Origin: Granulicella sibirica
Lineage (GTDB): Bacteria > Acidobacteriota > Terriglobia > Terriglobales > Acidobacteriaceae
Length of the DNA: 64,000 nt
NCBI RefSeq assembly: GCF_004115155.1
Contig: NZ_RDSM01000003.1
Location: forward strand, 682,001 to 746,000
Direction of reading: 5' to 3'
In this document: positions 42,874 to 52,299 of the stretch, one piece after another
How the letters are laid out: every line of letters starts with the position of its first letter
Position numbering within the stretch: position 1 is the stretch's first letter
Position numbers and translations under genes: made by a program
Notes under the pieces: generated by a model
Database searches by the model: none
Told to the model about the DNA's origin: nothing
The model's input: only the letters and a program-made list of their open reading frames with translations

Positions 42874-43308
42874 TCATCGTACCTTTTGTTCCGCTCCGTA
42901 ACGTCGCGCTTCTTGCTGCCGCATCGGCATCGCGTCGATCGTATCCAGCAGCTTCTGGGCAGGAATCGGATCTGACGATCGAAGCTTCTCGCCGCCATCC
43001 TTACCGATCAGGATCACGGTAAACGCATCTGGCCCGATATGGAACCGCTTCCGGGCATCCGTTGCCTCGGCAGGCGGCATCGCAGCCGAACGGCTCGGAT
43101 CGAACCCCGAGCAAGGCTCCGTTTCGCCATGCTGCGGGAGAAGCGCCACGACAACGTCTCGCACTGCCAACGGAGCATCCGTCAACAGCGCGCACTGCGC
43201 TCGAAGCCGAGGATCATCCGCACCCGGCGCGAAGACAAGCAGAGGCCTCAACTGATGCCTCGCCTGGGCGAGAACGAGAGGACGCGGAGCAATAGCAGGA
43301 GTCATCAT
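42874..43308 (-). CDS. DUF4174-domain protein
   Basis: A 144-residue protein with the DUF4174 pattern: LRPLLVFAPGADDPRLRAQCALL, then VRDVVVALLP, and FHIGPDAFTVILIGKDGGEKLRS near the end. This is a small thioredoxin-like fold predicted in many proteobacteria and acidobacteria, function unknown. The frame is open up to 43605. I start at the ATG pair 43308/43305 because similarity begins there. No good Shine-Dalgarno is visible, and an ATG at 43380 is possible. No signal peptide from this start. It lies 45 bases upstream of the kinase gene on the same strand, so they may be cotranscribed. Confidence 0.72.
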   Translation of the reverse strand: MMTPAIAPRPLVLAQARHQLRPLLVFAPGADDPRLRAQCALLTDAPLAVRDVVVALLPQHGETEPCSGFDPSRSAAMPPAEATDARKRFHIGPDAFTVILIGKDGGEKLRSSDPIPAQKLLDTIDAMPMRQQEARRYGAEQKVR

Positions 43309-43492
43309 GGAGAAGCAGGAACCGATCTTGGAAGCCTGAAAGATGTGATTGAGACGAGCGTGAGAGCGATATGGATGCATGCCCCCGCCGAATCCGGGAG
43401 AATCTTCGATGATATTCGCCCAATGGAAGCTGAAATAGAAAACGTCCGGGCGGAAGCACAAACCTCCGCGCCGGACGTCGGGTAAATCGGAC

Positions 43493-43963
43493 CTACTGCT
43501 GCGCCGGAGGAGGTCCGTCACCGCCAGGTCCACCAGGTCCGCGGCCATTGCGCATACGCTCCCGCATCCGCGCTTCCATCGCGTCGAACTTCGTCTTCTG
43601 GTCATCGTTGAGCAGCGCTCGCACCTTTGCCTGGCTCGCCTCGCGGATCGCCATCATCTTCTCGCGCTTCTGGTCCTGCGCAACCGACGTGTCCTCGCGC
43701 AGCGCCATCGACTGTTTGCGCGAATCCGCTTCGATGCCTTTGATCGACGTGACCTGGTCCGGAGTAAGGCTCAACTCCTTGGTCATCATCTCCATCCGCC
43801 GCTCATCCATGTGTCCGCGTCCGCCGGGTCCACCATGCGGCGGCCCCGAGTCCTGTGAGGAGGGCGTGTCCTGGGCAAATGTCGGCAGAGCGCCGATAGC
43901 GAGGGTACAAAGCGCCAATGTGGCGATTCGCAGTCCGTTTCTCGTGAAACCATTGATATGCAT
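43493..43963 (-). CDS. Spy/CpxP-like periplasmic LTxxQ protein
   Basis: A 156-residue exported, helical protein. ATG 43963 follows GAGG at six bases; the TTG six bases upstream is too close to that site. The signal peptide ends near ALPTFAQ. The mature part is rich in Gly, Met and charged residues. It has the LTxxQ-type motif LSLTPDQVTSIKGI and a second LLNDDQKTKFDAM, the paired layout of Spy/CpxP chaperones and of metal-resistance regulators such as CnrX/ZraP. Glycine- and proline-rich ends (GPPHGGPGGRGHMDE; GPGGPGGDGPP) suggest flexible tails. Likely role: envelope stress chaperone or metal binding. No sensor pair adjacent. Confidence 0.82.
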   Translation of the reverse strand: MHINGFTRNGLRIATLALCTLAIGALPTFAQDTPSSQDSGPPHGGPGGRGHMDERRMEMMTKELSLTPDQVTSIKGIEADSRKQSMALREDTSVAQDQKREKMMAIREASQAKVRALLNDDQKTKFDAMEARMRERMRNGRGPGGPGGDGPPPAQQ

Positions 43964-44120
43964 TACCAACCTCTTTCGCTCAGTGCGTAATTTCGGTCCC
44001 GCGCTTTCGGCCTGACGCGCCGTCCCGTTGCTCTCTACGAGCTACAGACGAGCTTCACGGAGCAAAGTTCCTCGCGCCCGCGGCGATCTGCGGACTTCTT
44101 TCTGCCCACGTCCCCTCCGC

Positions 44121-45062
44121 TCAAACCCCTCCGACTCCACGCTCCGCAACAAAGCAGAATGGGTCACCCCGCCGCTCCGCGTAAGCCTCGACCACTTCGA
44201 GGAAAGATCGCGCAGCATGAGAAAGACTCGCCTGTTTTCGGTAAGCCAGTCGAAGCTTCCGCTCGAACTGAAGCTCCTGCACGCGAACTCTGACCAGCGC
44301 CCCGCTCTCCAACTCCGACTTCACTGTCAATCCCGGAACAAGCGCCACGCCGTTGCCCATCTCGACGAACCGTTTGATCGCCTCGATCGTCGGTAGTTCA
44401 ACCCCCATCTGGAGTGGTGTCTTATGCCGTTTGAAAGCTTGAATGACCTTCTGTCGCTGCGGCGAAGCTACGTTATGCGCAATAAAGTTCTGGCTCCCAA
44501 GCTCCCGGATCGAAACCTCATCGCGCCCCGCAAGCGCATGCGACGGGCTCACCACGAACTGAAGCTCATCCCGATACACCACGACGGAGCGAATCTGTGA
44601 ATCGTCCGGTCGGAACGAGACGACCCCAATCTCGACCGCATGCGAAAGCACGTCATCTGGAATACGACTAGCCAGTTCCCTCCGAACTGCGAGCTTGATC
44701 CGAGGATTCTGCCGCCGGTATTCATCGAGCACGGGAAGCAAATACAAGCACGTGTACTCATTCGCCGCGAGCGAGAGTTTTCCCCGATGGAGCTCGCGCA
44801 GTTCGGTGAGCGCCGTCTCGGCATCACCCCGCAGGTTTAGTAACTTGGCCGCATACTCTCGCAGTACCGCCCCGGCGTCCGTAAGCGTTCCATCGCGCGA
44901 CGAGCGCTCGAACAGCACCTCGCCCAGCTCGCTTTCGAGCTTGGCAATCGCCTGGCTCACGGCCGGTTGCGTACGATGCAGCCGTGCAGCCGCTCGCGAG
45001 AAGCTACGCTCCTCCGCGACAGCCAAGAAAGTCTCCAACACAAACAGATCCACTGAGTCCAC
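44121..45062 (-). CDS. LysR-family regulator divergent from leuA
   Basis: 313 residues, GTG start at 45062. The winged helix-turn-helix is at about 5-60 (LFVLETFLAVAEERSFSRAAARLHRTQPAVSQAIAKLESELGEVLF). The co-inducer domain runs from about 90, with KLSLAANEYTCLYLLPVLDEY, VVSPSHALAGRDEV and GNGVALVPGLTV. The effector is not inferable by sequence. The position, back to back with the leu/ilv operon over 150 bases, makes it the likely regulator of branched-chain amino acid synthesis, comparable with other LysR regulators of leu or ilv genes. No leucine-rich leader peptide is seen in the shared region, which also favours control by this protein. Confidence 0.9.
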   Translation of the reverse strand: MDSVDLFVLETFLAVAEERSFSRAAARLHRTQPAVSQAIAKLESELGEVLFERSSRDGTLTDAGAVLREYAAKLLNLRGDAETALTELRELHRGKLSLAANEYTCLYLLPVLDEYRRQNPRIKLAVRRELASRIPDDVLSHAVEIGVVSFRPDDSQIRSVVVYRDELQFVVSPSHALAGRDEVSIRELGSQNFIAHNVASPQRQKVIQAFKRHKTPLQMGVELPTIEAIKRFVEMGNGVALVPGLTVKSELESGALVRVRVQELQFERKLRLAYRKQASLSHAARSFLEVVEAYAERRGDPFCFVAERGVGGV

Positions 45063-45174
45063 TCCGTTCCGCAGTTCGTCTGCTTTAGATTTAGAGTTTG
45101 GTGCCGTGCCCGCATCATCTAGATCAATGCGGATGAGGTGACACAGTCACGAATCTTGCAATAGCATCATTAGA

Positions 45175-45193
45175 AAGCATGATACTCATGCTT
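45175..45193. promoter_or_regulatory. Palindrome in the lysR-leuA divergent region
   Basis: AAGCATGA-tac-TCATGCTT, a perfect 8-bp inverted repeat, 20 bases before the leuA ATG. It may be a LysR operator (TCATGC-type half sites) or a leader hairpin. AAGGGTGCGTT before the ATG supplies the ribosome site. Confidence 0.45.
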
Positions 45194-45212
45194 GGGCACA
45201 TAAGGGTGCGTT

Positions 45213-46433
45213 ATGATCTTCAAAGTCGAGAGTGAGTCGGAAATGCCAGTAGAGAATCAGCAGGAACAGATCGTCTTTTTCGATACCACGCTGCGGGATG
45301 GCGAGCAGTCGCCGGGCTGCACCATGCATTCGGCGGAGAAGCTGCGACTTGCGCATCAACTGGCGGCGCTCGGTGTCGACATTCTTGAAGCAGGCTTCGC
45401 CATTGCCTCCAGCGGCGACGCTGAATCGATCCGCACAATCGCACACGAGGTACGTGGGCCCCGCATCACCTCGCTCGCCCGCTGCAGACGCGAGGACATC
45501 GAAGCGGCAGCCTACTCCATCGAACCCGCTGCATCGAACCGCATCCACGTCTTCCTCGCCTCGTCCGACCTCCATCTCGAAGCCAAGCTCCGGATCACAC
45601 GCGAGCAGGCACTCGAGCAGGTCGGCGAATCAGTTCGCCTCGCCCACACTTACACCGGCGACGTCGAGTTCTCCGCCGAAGACGCCACCCGTTCCGACCT
45701 TGAGTTCCTCGCCAGGATGGTCACCGTCGCCATCCAGGCCGGCGCCACGACCATCAACCTTCCGGACACCGTTGGCTACACCACACCCGCCGAGTACACC
45801 GCGCTCTTCCGCACCATGCGCGCCACTGTACCGGGCATCGAGAATGTCATTCTCTCTACGCACTGCCACGACGATCTCGGCATGGCTGTCGCCAACTCGA
45901 TCGCCGGCATCGAAGGCGGAGCCCGCCAGGTTGAGTGCACCATTAATGGAATCGGCGAGCGCGCGGGCAACGCAGCCCTAGAAGAGATCGCCGCCGCCCT
46001 GATGGTTCGGCACGACAAGCTCCCCTACCGCAACAACATCGTGATGAACCAGCTTTACCCGACCAGCCAGATGCTCGGTCAGACCATCAGTTTCGGTGCC
46101 TCGCCCAACAAGGCCATTGTCGGTGCGAACGCCTTCGCCCACGAGTCAGGCATTCATCAGCACGGAATGCTGGCTAACCCCCTTACCTACGAGATCATGA
46201 CCCCTGCATCTGTTGGCGTGGCGAACACCAACCTCGTCCTCGGCAAACACAGTGGCCGCCGTGCTCTCGCCGACCGTCTCGCAACCCTCGGACACACCCT
46301 TTCCCGCACCCAACTCGACGACGTGTACAGCCGCTTTACTGCCCTCGCAGACCGAAAGAAGTCGATCTACGATCAGGATCTCCTTGGCCTCCTTCGCGAA
46401 GAGCCGGTAGCTTCTTCCGTCAACGTCGCCTGA
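45213..46433 (+). CDS. leuA: 2-isopropylmalate synthase lacking the regulatory domain
   Basis: Condenses acetyl-CoA with 2-oxoisovalerate, the first committed leucine step. The TIM-barrel core is typical: FFDTTLRDGEQSPG (metal Asp, catalytic Arg), DVEFSAEDATRSD, STHCHDDLGMAVANS (HxH metal pair) and NGIGERAGNAALEE. The accessory subdomain follows, with GANAFAHESGIHQHG and GKHSGRRAL. The protein ends at 406 residues, soon after KKSIYDQDL, where E. coli LeuA continues for about 120 more residues as the leucine-binding dimer domain. Only 74 bases separate the stop from leuB, so no remnant is present. The NGIGERAGN and operon context favour LeuA over homocitrate or citramalate synthase. Start ATG 45213 (AGGG upstream); ATG 45243 is the alternative. 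Confidence 0.92.
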   Translation: MIFKVESESEMPVENQQEQIVFFDTTLRDGEQSPGCTMHSAEKLRLAHQLAALGVDILEAGFAIASSGDAESIRTIAHEVRGPRITSLARCRREDIEAAAYSIEPAASNRIHVFLASSDLHLEAKLRITREQALEQVGESVRLAHTYTGDVEFSAEDATRSDLEFLARMVTVAIQAGATTINLPDTVGYTTPAEYTALFRTMRATVPGIENVILSTHCHDDLGMAVANSIAGIEGGARQVECTINGIGERAGNAALEEIAAALMVRHDKLPYRNNIVMNQLYPTSQMLGQTISFGASPNKAIVGANAFAHESGIHQHGMLANPLTYEIMTPASVGVANTNLVLGKHSGRRALADRLATLGHTLSRTQLDDVYSRFTALADRKKSIYDQDLLGLLREEPVASSVNVA

Positions 46434-46478
46434 CAAGACTCCCTGCCTGAGAAGGCTCTCTTCCAAGATGTCGAACGC

Positions 46479-46492
46479 GGGGTTCGAACCCC
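46479..46492. other. Perfect 14-bp palindrome between leuA and leuB
   Basis: GGGGTTCGAACCCC directly ahead of the leuB ribosome site (AAGGA). It looks like a tRNA T-loop sequence, but no acceptor, D or anticodon arms accompany it. It may affect leuB translation as a small hairpin. Confidence 0.4.
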
Positions 46493-46507
46493 ATGAAGGA
46501 ATCGAGT

Positions 46508-47617
46508 ATGAAGCTCAATATTGCTGTTCTCGCCGGAGATGGAATCGGCCCCGAAGTAACCCGTGAAGCCACCACTATCCTCCGCGCGGTTGCCGAATTT
46601 GGCGGACACGACTTTGTCTTCACTCCCGCGCTCATCGGCGGCGTAGCCATTACCGGAACCGGTGGCCCGCTCCCGCAAGCCACCCTTGACATAGCCCTGG
46701 CCTCCGACGCTGTCGTCCTCGGCGCGGTCGGCGATAACAAGTTCAACGCGCTCTCGCCCGACAAGCGCCCCGAGGCTGGCCTCCTGCAGATTCGCCAGGC
46801 CCTCGGCGGTTTTGCGAACCTTCGTCCCTCGGTTGCCTATTCCGCGCTCGCGGGAAATTCGCCTCTCCGCCCCGAAGTGACCGCCGGAGCTGACATCCTC
46901 TTCGTTCGCGAGCTTCTCGGTGGCCTCTATTTTGGCGCACCGCGCTGGTGGAATCGCGATGAGAACGAAGCCATCAACACCATGCGTTACACGAAGAATG
47001 AAATCGTCCGCGTAGCACGCATCGCTTTCGAATTAGCCACCCGCCGCAAGAAGAAGGTCACGAGCGTCGACAAGGCCAACGTCCTTGAGGTCTCGCAACT
47101 CTGGCGCGCCACCGTCACCGAAATCGCGGCCGAATATCCCGAAGTCACCCTTGAGCACCAGCTCGTCGACTCCATGGCGATGCACCTCATGAACACGCCT
47201 CGCAGCTTCGACGTCGTGCTCACCGAGAACCTCTTCGGCGACATCCTCTCTGACGAATCCGGCGTCATTACCGGCTCGCTCGGCATGCTTCCCTCTGCGA
47301 CCATCGGTGGAACCGTCAACCTCTACGAGCCTGTCCATGGCTCGGCCCCCGACATCGCCGGAACCGGCAAGGCCAACCCACTCGGCGCTATCCTCACTGC
47401 GGCCATGGTCCTTCGCCACTCGGCCGGCCTCGAAGCCGATGCGGCAGCCATCGAAGCCGCCGTTGCGCAGGTCCTCGCCACCGGAGCCCGCACGGCCGAC
47501 ATCGCACGCGGCGGCGACGCCAACCAGCAACTCGTCTCCACGCAGGAGATGGGCAAGCTCGTCCACCAGGCACTCGCGCAGTCGCTCGATCGTACGCAGT
47601 CCATGCACGCTGTTTAG
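46508..47617 (+). CDS. leuB: 3-isopropylmalate dehydrogenase
   Basis: NAD-dependent oxidative decarboxylation of 3-isopropylmalate in leucine synthesis. 369 residues from ATG 46508, which follows AAGGA at eight bases; an in-frame ATG at 46493 is ahead of that site. Motifs: LAGDGIGPEV, the substrate arginines in LLQIRQALGGFANLRP, RELLGGLYFG (LeuB-type YFG), and the Lys/Asp catalytic regions KVTSVDKANVLEVS and LTENLFGDILSDE. The NAD-binding EPVHGSAPDIAGTGKANP follows. Second enzyme gene of the leu/ilv operon. Confidence 0.95.
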   Translation: MKLNIAVLAGDGIGPEVTREATTILRAVAEFGGHDFVFTPALIGGVAITGTGGPLPQATLDIALASDAVVLGAVGDNKFNALSPDKRPEAGLLQIRQALGGFANLRPSVAYSALAGNSPLRPEVTAGADILFVRELLGGLYFGAPRWWNRDENEAINTMRYTKNEIVRVARIAFELATRRKKKVTSVDKANVLEVSQLWRATVTEIAAEYPEVTLEHQLVDSMAMHLMNTPRSFDVVLTENLFGDILSDESGVITGSLGMLPSATIGGTVNLYEPVHGSAPDIAGTGKANPLGAILTAAMVLRHSAGLEADAAAIEAAVAQVLATGARTADIARGGDANQQLVSTQEMGKLVHQALAQSLDRTQSMHAV

Positions 47618-47635
47618 CACAACCCGTTTGCAGCC

Positions 47636-48382
47636 ATGACGACCTTCTCCAATTCGATCTCGCCGCGACGTTTCATCGTCTTCACTGCCGGACTTCTCTT
47701 TGCCATCGCCCCATGTCTCGCGTCCGCCCAGTTACTTGGACCCGAAGGCATCCCGGCGAAGGAGAAGAAGTCCAAGCAGCGTCGCGAGAGCGTCGAGTGG
47801 TTGTGGCAATACTCGCCTCCTCCCGCAGATGGCCGCGAGAACGAGCTTCTGCAGGACCCGCGTTTTCAGCCCTTGTTGAAGAAGTACCTCACTGCGCCGC
47901 AGGCGTTCTGGGGGCCGCAGGCCGGCGTTCGCCGCAGTCTCGCGGACACTGCATTCGACTTCCTCGCTGTTCCAGGGACGGTCTCAGCCGAGAATGATCG
48001 CTATCTCACCATCACTGGATGTGTCTTTCATTTCTGCTCGAATCGCGGTCTGCTCTGGGTTGATTTGAATGCACCGCAGCCGCTGATGGCCTTCGCTGCC
48101 ATCGACTGGACGACCGAGAATCAACCCCCCGATGATCCGGCTTCGACTTACACACTGTGGATCTTCACCGACCAGGCGCTTAGCCCGCAACGAGAGGACT
48201 CCAACCGCATCCCGTCGGCCCTATTGAAGAGCCTTCAGCAGTGGGCCGCAAAGCCACCCGCAGGTTCGAAGCATCGGCAAAACATTACCACCGCTGTCCT
48301 CGTCGATCCCGACGGAACGCCTCACGAACTCTCGTCGGACGTCCTCGGCATCAACGGCACAGATACGAAGAAGAAGGACTAA
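47636..48382 (+). CDS. Secreted protein of unknown function inside the leu operon
   Basis: A 248-residue protein I do not recognise. An N-terminal signal peptide is visible (RRFIVFTAGLLFAIAPCLASAQ, cleavage near residue 32), so the protein is exported although every neighbour is cytoplasmic. The mature part begins with a charged segment (KEKKSKQRRESVEW). It includes a Trp-rich stretch (WLWQYSPPPADGRENELLQDPRF), LTITGCVFHFCSNRGLLWVDL with two cysteines, and a lysine-rich end. No catalytic motif is evident. It begins 18 bases after leuB with a poor ribosome site and ends three bases before leuC, whose Shine-Dalgarno AAGGA lies inside this gene's last codons. It must therefore be cotranscribed. 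Confidence 0.8.
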   Translation: MTTFSNSISPRRFIVFTAGLLFAIAPCLASAQLLGPEGIPAKEKKSKQRRESVEWLWQYSPPPADGRENELLQDPRFQPLLKKYLTAPQAFWGPQAGVRRSLADTAFDFLAVPGTVSAENDRYLTITGCVFHFCSNRGLLWVDLNAPQPLMAFAAIDWTTENQPPDDPASTYTLWIFTDQALSPQREDSNRIPSALLKSLQQWAAKPPAGSKHRQNITTAVLVDPDGTPHELSSDVLGINGTDTKKKD

Positions 48383-48385
48383 CTC

Positions 48386-49876
48386 ATGACGAACCCGGCA
48401 AACGCATCAAAGACATTATTCGAGAAGGTCTGGCAGCAGCACCTCGTCGCAGCACCCGCAGGTGAGCCGTCCCTGCTCTACATCGATCTTCACCTCGTCC
48501 ACGAGGTAACGAGCCCTCAGGCGTTTGACGGTCTCCGTATGACGGGACGCAAGCTACGCCGTCCGGATCGCACCGTTGCCACGGTGGACCATAACGTCCC
48601 GACGAGCAGCGTGCAGGACCGCCTCATCATCGCCGACCAGATCGCCTCCCGCCAGATCGATGCCCTGCGCAAAAACTGCACGGAATTCGGTGTTGAGCTT
48701 TATGACGTGCAGTCTGCCGAGCAGGGAATCGTCCACATCATCGGACCCGAACTCGGCATCACTAAGCCCGGTATGACCATCGTCTGCGGTGACTCGCACA
48801 CCAGCACCCACGGAGCCTTCGGGGCACTCGCCTTCGGCATTGGCACGAGTGAAGTCGAGCACGTCATGGCGACCCAGACGCTTCCACAGGACAAGCCGAA
48901 GACCTTCCGCATAACCGTCGATGGCGATCTGCCTTACGGCGTCACCGCGAAGGACATCGTGCTCGACATCATCGGTCGCATCGGCACCGCCGGAGCCACA
49001 GGCTATGTCGTCGAGTACGCCGGTTCGGCGATTCGCGCGCTTTCGATGGAAGGCCGCATGACCATATGCAACATGAGCATCGAGGCCGGTGCCCGCGCCG
49101 GCATGATCGCTCCCGACCAGGCCACCTTCGCCTATCTCATGGGCAAGCGCTTCTCGCCCGTCGGCGCAGAGTGGGATGAGGCCGTCGCGCACTGGTCCAC
49201 ACTTGTGACGGATGAAGGCGCTACCTTCGATCGCGAACTTCACATCGATGCCACCACGCTTGCACCACGCGTCACCTGGGGAACTTCACCCGGCATGGTT
49301 ACCAGCATCGACTCCACCGTACCCCTCGCCGACCCCAACGCCACCGAGGCTGATCAGAAGGGCTTCGAGCGCGCCCTCGAATATATGGACCTCAAGCCCG
49401 GCACGCCCATGCAGGAGATCGCCATCGACCGCGTCTTCATCGGAAGCTGCACCAACGCCCGCATCGAAGATCTACGCGCCGCCGCCTCGCTGATCCGTGG
49501 ATATCATGTTGCCACTACGGTTAGCGCGATGGTCGTTCCCGGCTCACAGTCCGTCAAGGCACAAGCCGAACGCGAAGGCCTGGACGAGATCTTCAAGGAC
49601 GCGGGCTTTGACTGGCGCGAGCCCGGCTGCAGCATGTGCCTCGGCATGAACCCTGACATCCTCACCCCCGGCGAACGCTGCGCCAGCACCTCCAACCGTA
49701 ACTTCGAAGGCCGCCAGGGACGCGGGGGGCGCACGCACCTCGTCAGTCCAGCGATGGCCGCTGCGGCAGCGATCACCGGCCACTTCACCGACATTCGCAA
49801 CTGGAAGTTCAACGTCGCTGCATCGTCGGCAGCGCTCGATACGCGGCAGATGCTCGCTGAAGGAGGTTCCCTCTAA
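48386..49876 (+). CDS. leuC: 3-isopropylmalate dehydratase large subunit
   Basis: Aconitase-family isomerase subunit carrying the 4Fe-4S cluster. 496 residues, slightly above the usual about 470. Motifs: [51 protein letters not shown], the cluster cysteines in [12 protein letters not shown] and GCSMCLGMN, and [20 protein letters not shown]. Works with LeuD. The stop overlaps the leuD start (TAATG). AAGGA lies eight bases before the ATG. Confidence 0.96.
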   Translation: MTNPANASKTLFEKVWQQHLVAAPAGEPSLLYIDLHLVHEVTSPQAFDGLRMTGRKLRRPDRTVATVDHNVPTSSVQDRLIIADQIASRQIDALRKNCTEFGVELYDVQSAEQGIVHIIGPELGITKPGMTIVCGDSHTSTHGAFGALAFGIGTSEVEHVMATQTLPQDKPKTFRITVDGDLPYGVTAKDIVLDIIGRIGTAGATGYVVEYAGSAIRALSMEGRMTICNMSIEAGARAGMIAPDQATFAYLMGKRFSPVGAEWDEAVAHWSTLVTDEGATFDRELHIDATTLAPRVTWGTSPGMVTSIDSTVPLADPNATEADQKGFERALEYMDLKPGTPMQEIAIDRVFIGSCTNARIEDLRAAASLIRGYHVATTVSAMVVPGSQSVKAQAEREGLDEIFKDAGFDWREPGCSMCLGMNPDILTPGERCASTSNRNFEGRQGRGGRTHLVSPAMAAAAAITGHFTDIRNWKFNVAASSAALDTRQMLAEGGSL

Positions 49877-50514
49877 TGATCGCCATCAACGTCCTTACCT
49901 CCAACGCCGCGCCGCTCGATATCTCGAATATCGATACCGACCAGATTATTCCCAAGCAGTTCCTCAAACGCATCGAGCGCACAGGCTATGGCGAGTTCCT
50001 CTTTTTCGACTGGCGTCGCATCCAGGAAGGCCCCGACACCGGCAAGGAAGATCCCGGCTTCGTCCTCAACAGCCCTGCCTACAAGGGCGCGAAGATCCTC
50101 ATTGCCGGTAAAAACTTCGGCTGCGGAAGCTCGCGCGAGCACGCAGCGTGGGCTCTCAGCGATTTCGGCTTTCTCGCGGTTATTGCTCCTACCTTCGCCG
50201 ACATCTTCTTCTCGAACGCCGGTAAGAACGGCATGATCCTCGTCCGTCTCTCCGAAGACGACGTCAACCTGCTCACGCATCGCAGCACCACGAACCCGAA
50301 CCACACGATCACCATCAACCTCGAAGCCCAGACCGTCACGGACGACGAAGGCTTCGCGGCCACCTTCGAGATCGATCCATTCCGCAAGTACTGCCTCCTG
50401 AACGGCCTCGACGATATCGGCCTCACCCTACGTCACGAGTCCGAACTCGACGCCTTCGAAGCGAAGCATGACGCGGACTTTTGGTCGAAGCCCCGCCCGA
50501 ACGTCGCCGCCTAA
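49876..50514 (+). CDS. leuD: 3-isopropylmalate dehydratase small subunit
   Basis: Swivelling domain subunit that completes the isopropylmalate isomerase with LeuC. 212 residues, normal length. It has NIDTDQIIPKQFLKRIERTG and the substrate-recognition loop GKNFGCGSSREHAAWAL, followed by FADIFFSNAGKNGM and a TVTDDEGFAATFEIDPFRKYCLLNGLDDIG end segment. The ATG shares a base with the leuC stop, indicating translational coupling that keeps the subunits balanced. ilvD follows after 33 bases. Confidence 0.96.
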   Translation: MIAINVLTSNAAPLDISNIDTDQIIPKQFLKRIERTGYGEFLFFDWRRIQEGPDTGKEDPGFVLNSPAYKGAKILIAGKNFGCGSSREHAAWALSDFGFLAVIAPTFADIFFSNAGKNGMILVRLSEDDVNLLTHRSTTNPNHTITINLEAQTVTDDEGFAATFEIDPFRKYCLLNGLDDIGLTLRHESELDAFEAKHDADFWSKPRPNVAA

Positions 50515-50547
50515 GCGACATCAGCCGCAACACCGAACGAGGGAATT

Positions 50548-52245
50548 TTGAGCAACGAGATCAATCCGAAAAAGTACAGCGCTCCTCTTACCGAAGGCCC
50601 GTCCCGCGCCGCCGCGCGCTCCTATCTCCGTGGCGTCGGCTTCACCAAGGAAGACCTGCACAAGCCCATCATCGGGGTCGCCAACACCTGGACCGAGATC
50701 GGCCCATGCAACTTCCATCTGCGCGACGTCGCTGCAGCCGTGAAGCAGGGAATCCGCGAAGCAGGCGGTACCCCCATGGAGTTCAACACCGTCACCATCT
50801 CCGACGGCATCACCATGGGCACCGAGGGCATGAAGGCCTCGCTCATCTCCCGCGAAGTCATCGCCGACTCGATCGAACTCGTCGCCCGCGGCAATCTCTT
50901 CGACGGCATAGTATGTATCGGCGGCTGTGACAAAAACATGCCCGGCACCATCATGGCCATGGCCCGCCTCGATATCCCCGGCATCATGCTCTACGGCGGC
51001 TCCATCGCGCCCGGGCAATTGAAGCAGCCCGATGGATCGAGCAAGGACATCACGATCCTCAATGTGTTCGAGGCCATCGGATCGCATGCCGCCGGCAAGA
51101 TCAACGACGACGAGCTTGAGGCCGTCGAAGCTGCGGCCTGTCCCGGTCCTGGAGCCTGCGGTGGCCAGTTCACCGCCAACACCATGGCAATGGCAGGTGA
51201 GTTCCTCGGCATCTCGCCCATGCTGCTCTCAGGCGTTCCCGCCATGGCAGCAGGCAAGGCAGACGCCTCACGCGAAGCCGGCCGCATGATCATGGACCTC
51301 GCTCGCCGCGACATCCGTCCTTCAAAAATCCTCACCAAGACCGCGCTCGAAAACGCCATCGTAGCCGTATGCGCCTCCGGCGGTTCGACCAACGCCGTCC
51401 TTCATCTCATTGCAATCGCCAGCGAACTTGGCCTCGAACTCACGATGGACGACTTCGACCGCATCTCCGAGCACACGCCCTTCATCTGCGATCTCTCCCC
51501 CGGCGGCAAGTATGTCGCTCGGGATTATCAGGATGCAGGAGGGTCGCGACTCCTCGCAAAGCGTCTCCTCGAAGCCGGCCTCATCAAGGGTGACCAGATC
51601 ACCGTCTCCGGCAAGACTCTCGCCGAAGAGGCCGCGCTCGCCGTCGAAACCCCCGGCCAGCCCGTCATCCATACCTTCGACAAGCCTCTGAAAGCTACCG
51701 GCGGTCTCGTCATCCTCAAGGGCAACCTCGCCCCTGAAGGGTGCGTGATCAAGGTCGCCGGACACGAGCGCCTCTACCATCAGGGCCCGGCGCGCGTCTT
51801 CGACTCCGAAGACCTCTGCTTCCATGCTATCCAGGAAGGCAAGATCAACCCATCGGATGTTCTCGTGATCCGCTACGAGGGACCACGCGGCGGCCCTGGC
51901 ATGCGCGAGATGCTCGCCGTGACGGCAGCCATCAAGGGCATCCCCGAGTTATCCGAGACCGTAGCCCTCCTCACCGATGGACGCTTCTCCGGAGCCACCC
52001 GCGGCCTGATGGCAGGTCACGTCGCCCCCGAGGCGCAGCTCGGAGGCCCCATCGCCGCTGTCCACGAGGGAGATACCGTAACCTTCGATATCCCGAATCG
52101 CGAACTCCGCCTCGAAGTACCCGCCGAGGAGATCGCGAAACGCCTCGCAACCTGGAAGGCACCCGAACCGAGATACAAACGCGGAGTCTTCGCCAAGTAT
52201 GCCAACAGCGTCAGCAGCGCCAGCCTAGGCGCAGTCACCACTTAG
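50548..52245 (+). CDS. ilvD: Dihydroxy-acid dehydratase
   Basis: Iron-sulphur lyase making 2-oxoisovalerate and 2-oxo-3-methylvalerate for valine, leucine and isoleucine. 565 residues from a TTG start (50548) behind GAGGGAA. Cluster cysteines and metal site: [12 protein letters not shown] and [16 protein letters not shown]. Other conserved parts are [30 protein letters not shown] and [23 protein letters not shown]. The first Cys expected in GPCNFHLR is present. Links the leu part to the ilv part of the operon. Confidence 0.96.
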   Translation: MSNEINPKKYSAPLTEGPSRAAARSYLRGVGFTKEDLHKPIIGVANTWTEIGPCNFHLRDVAAAVKQGIREAGGTPMEFNTVTISDGITMGTEGMKASLISREVIADSIELVARGNLFDGIVCIGGCDKNMPGTIMAMARLDIPGIMLYGGSIAPGQLKQPDGSSKDITILNVFEAIGSHAAGKINDDELEAVEAAACPGPGACGGQFTANTMAMAGEFLGISPMLLSGVPAMAAGKADASREAGRMIMDLARRDIRPSKILTKTALENAIVAVCASGGSTNAVLHLIAIASELGLELTMDDFDRISEHTPFICDLSPGGKYVARDYQDAGGSRLLAKRLLEAGLIKGDQITVSGKTLAEEAALAVETPGQPVIHTFDKPLKATGGLVILKGNLAPEGCVIKVAGHERLYHQGPARVFDSEDLCFHAIQEGKINPSDVLVIRYEGPRGGPGMREMLAVTAAIKGIPELSETVALLTDGRFSGATRGLMAGHVAPEAQLGGPIAAVHEGDTVTFDIPNRELRLEVPAEEIAKRLATWKAPEPRYKRGVFAKYANSVSSASLGAVTT

Positions 52246-52299
52246 TAACAAGCCGCAGTAAGTCGTAGATCGTAGCAGCAGAAGTTACAAGGAGACCTT

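Noticed and set aside
46434..46507. tRNA suggested by GGGGTTCGAACCCC
   Set aside because: Only the T-loop-like palindrome is present. No acceptor stem, D arm or anticodon arm can be drawn in the 74-base gap.
46434..46507. Frameshifted LeuA regulatory domain
   Set aside because: There is too little DNA before leuB to hold the missing about 120 residues in any frame.
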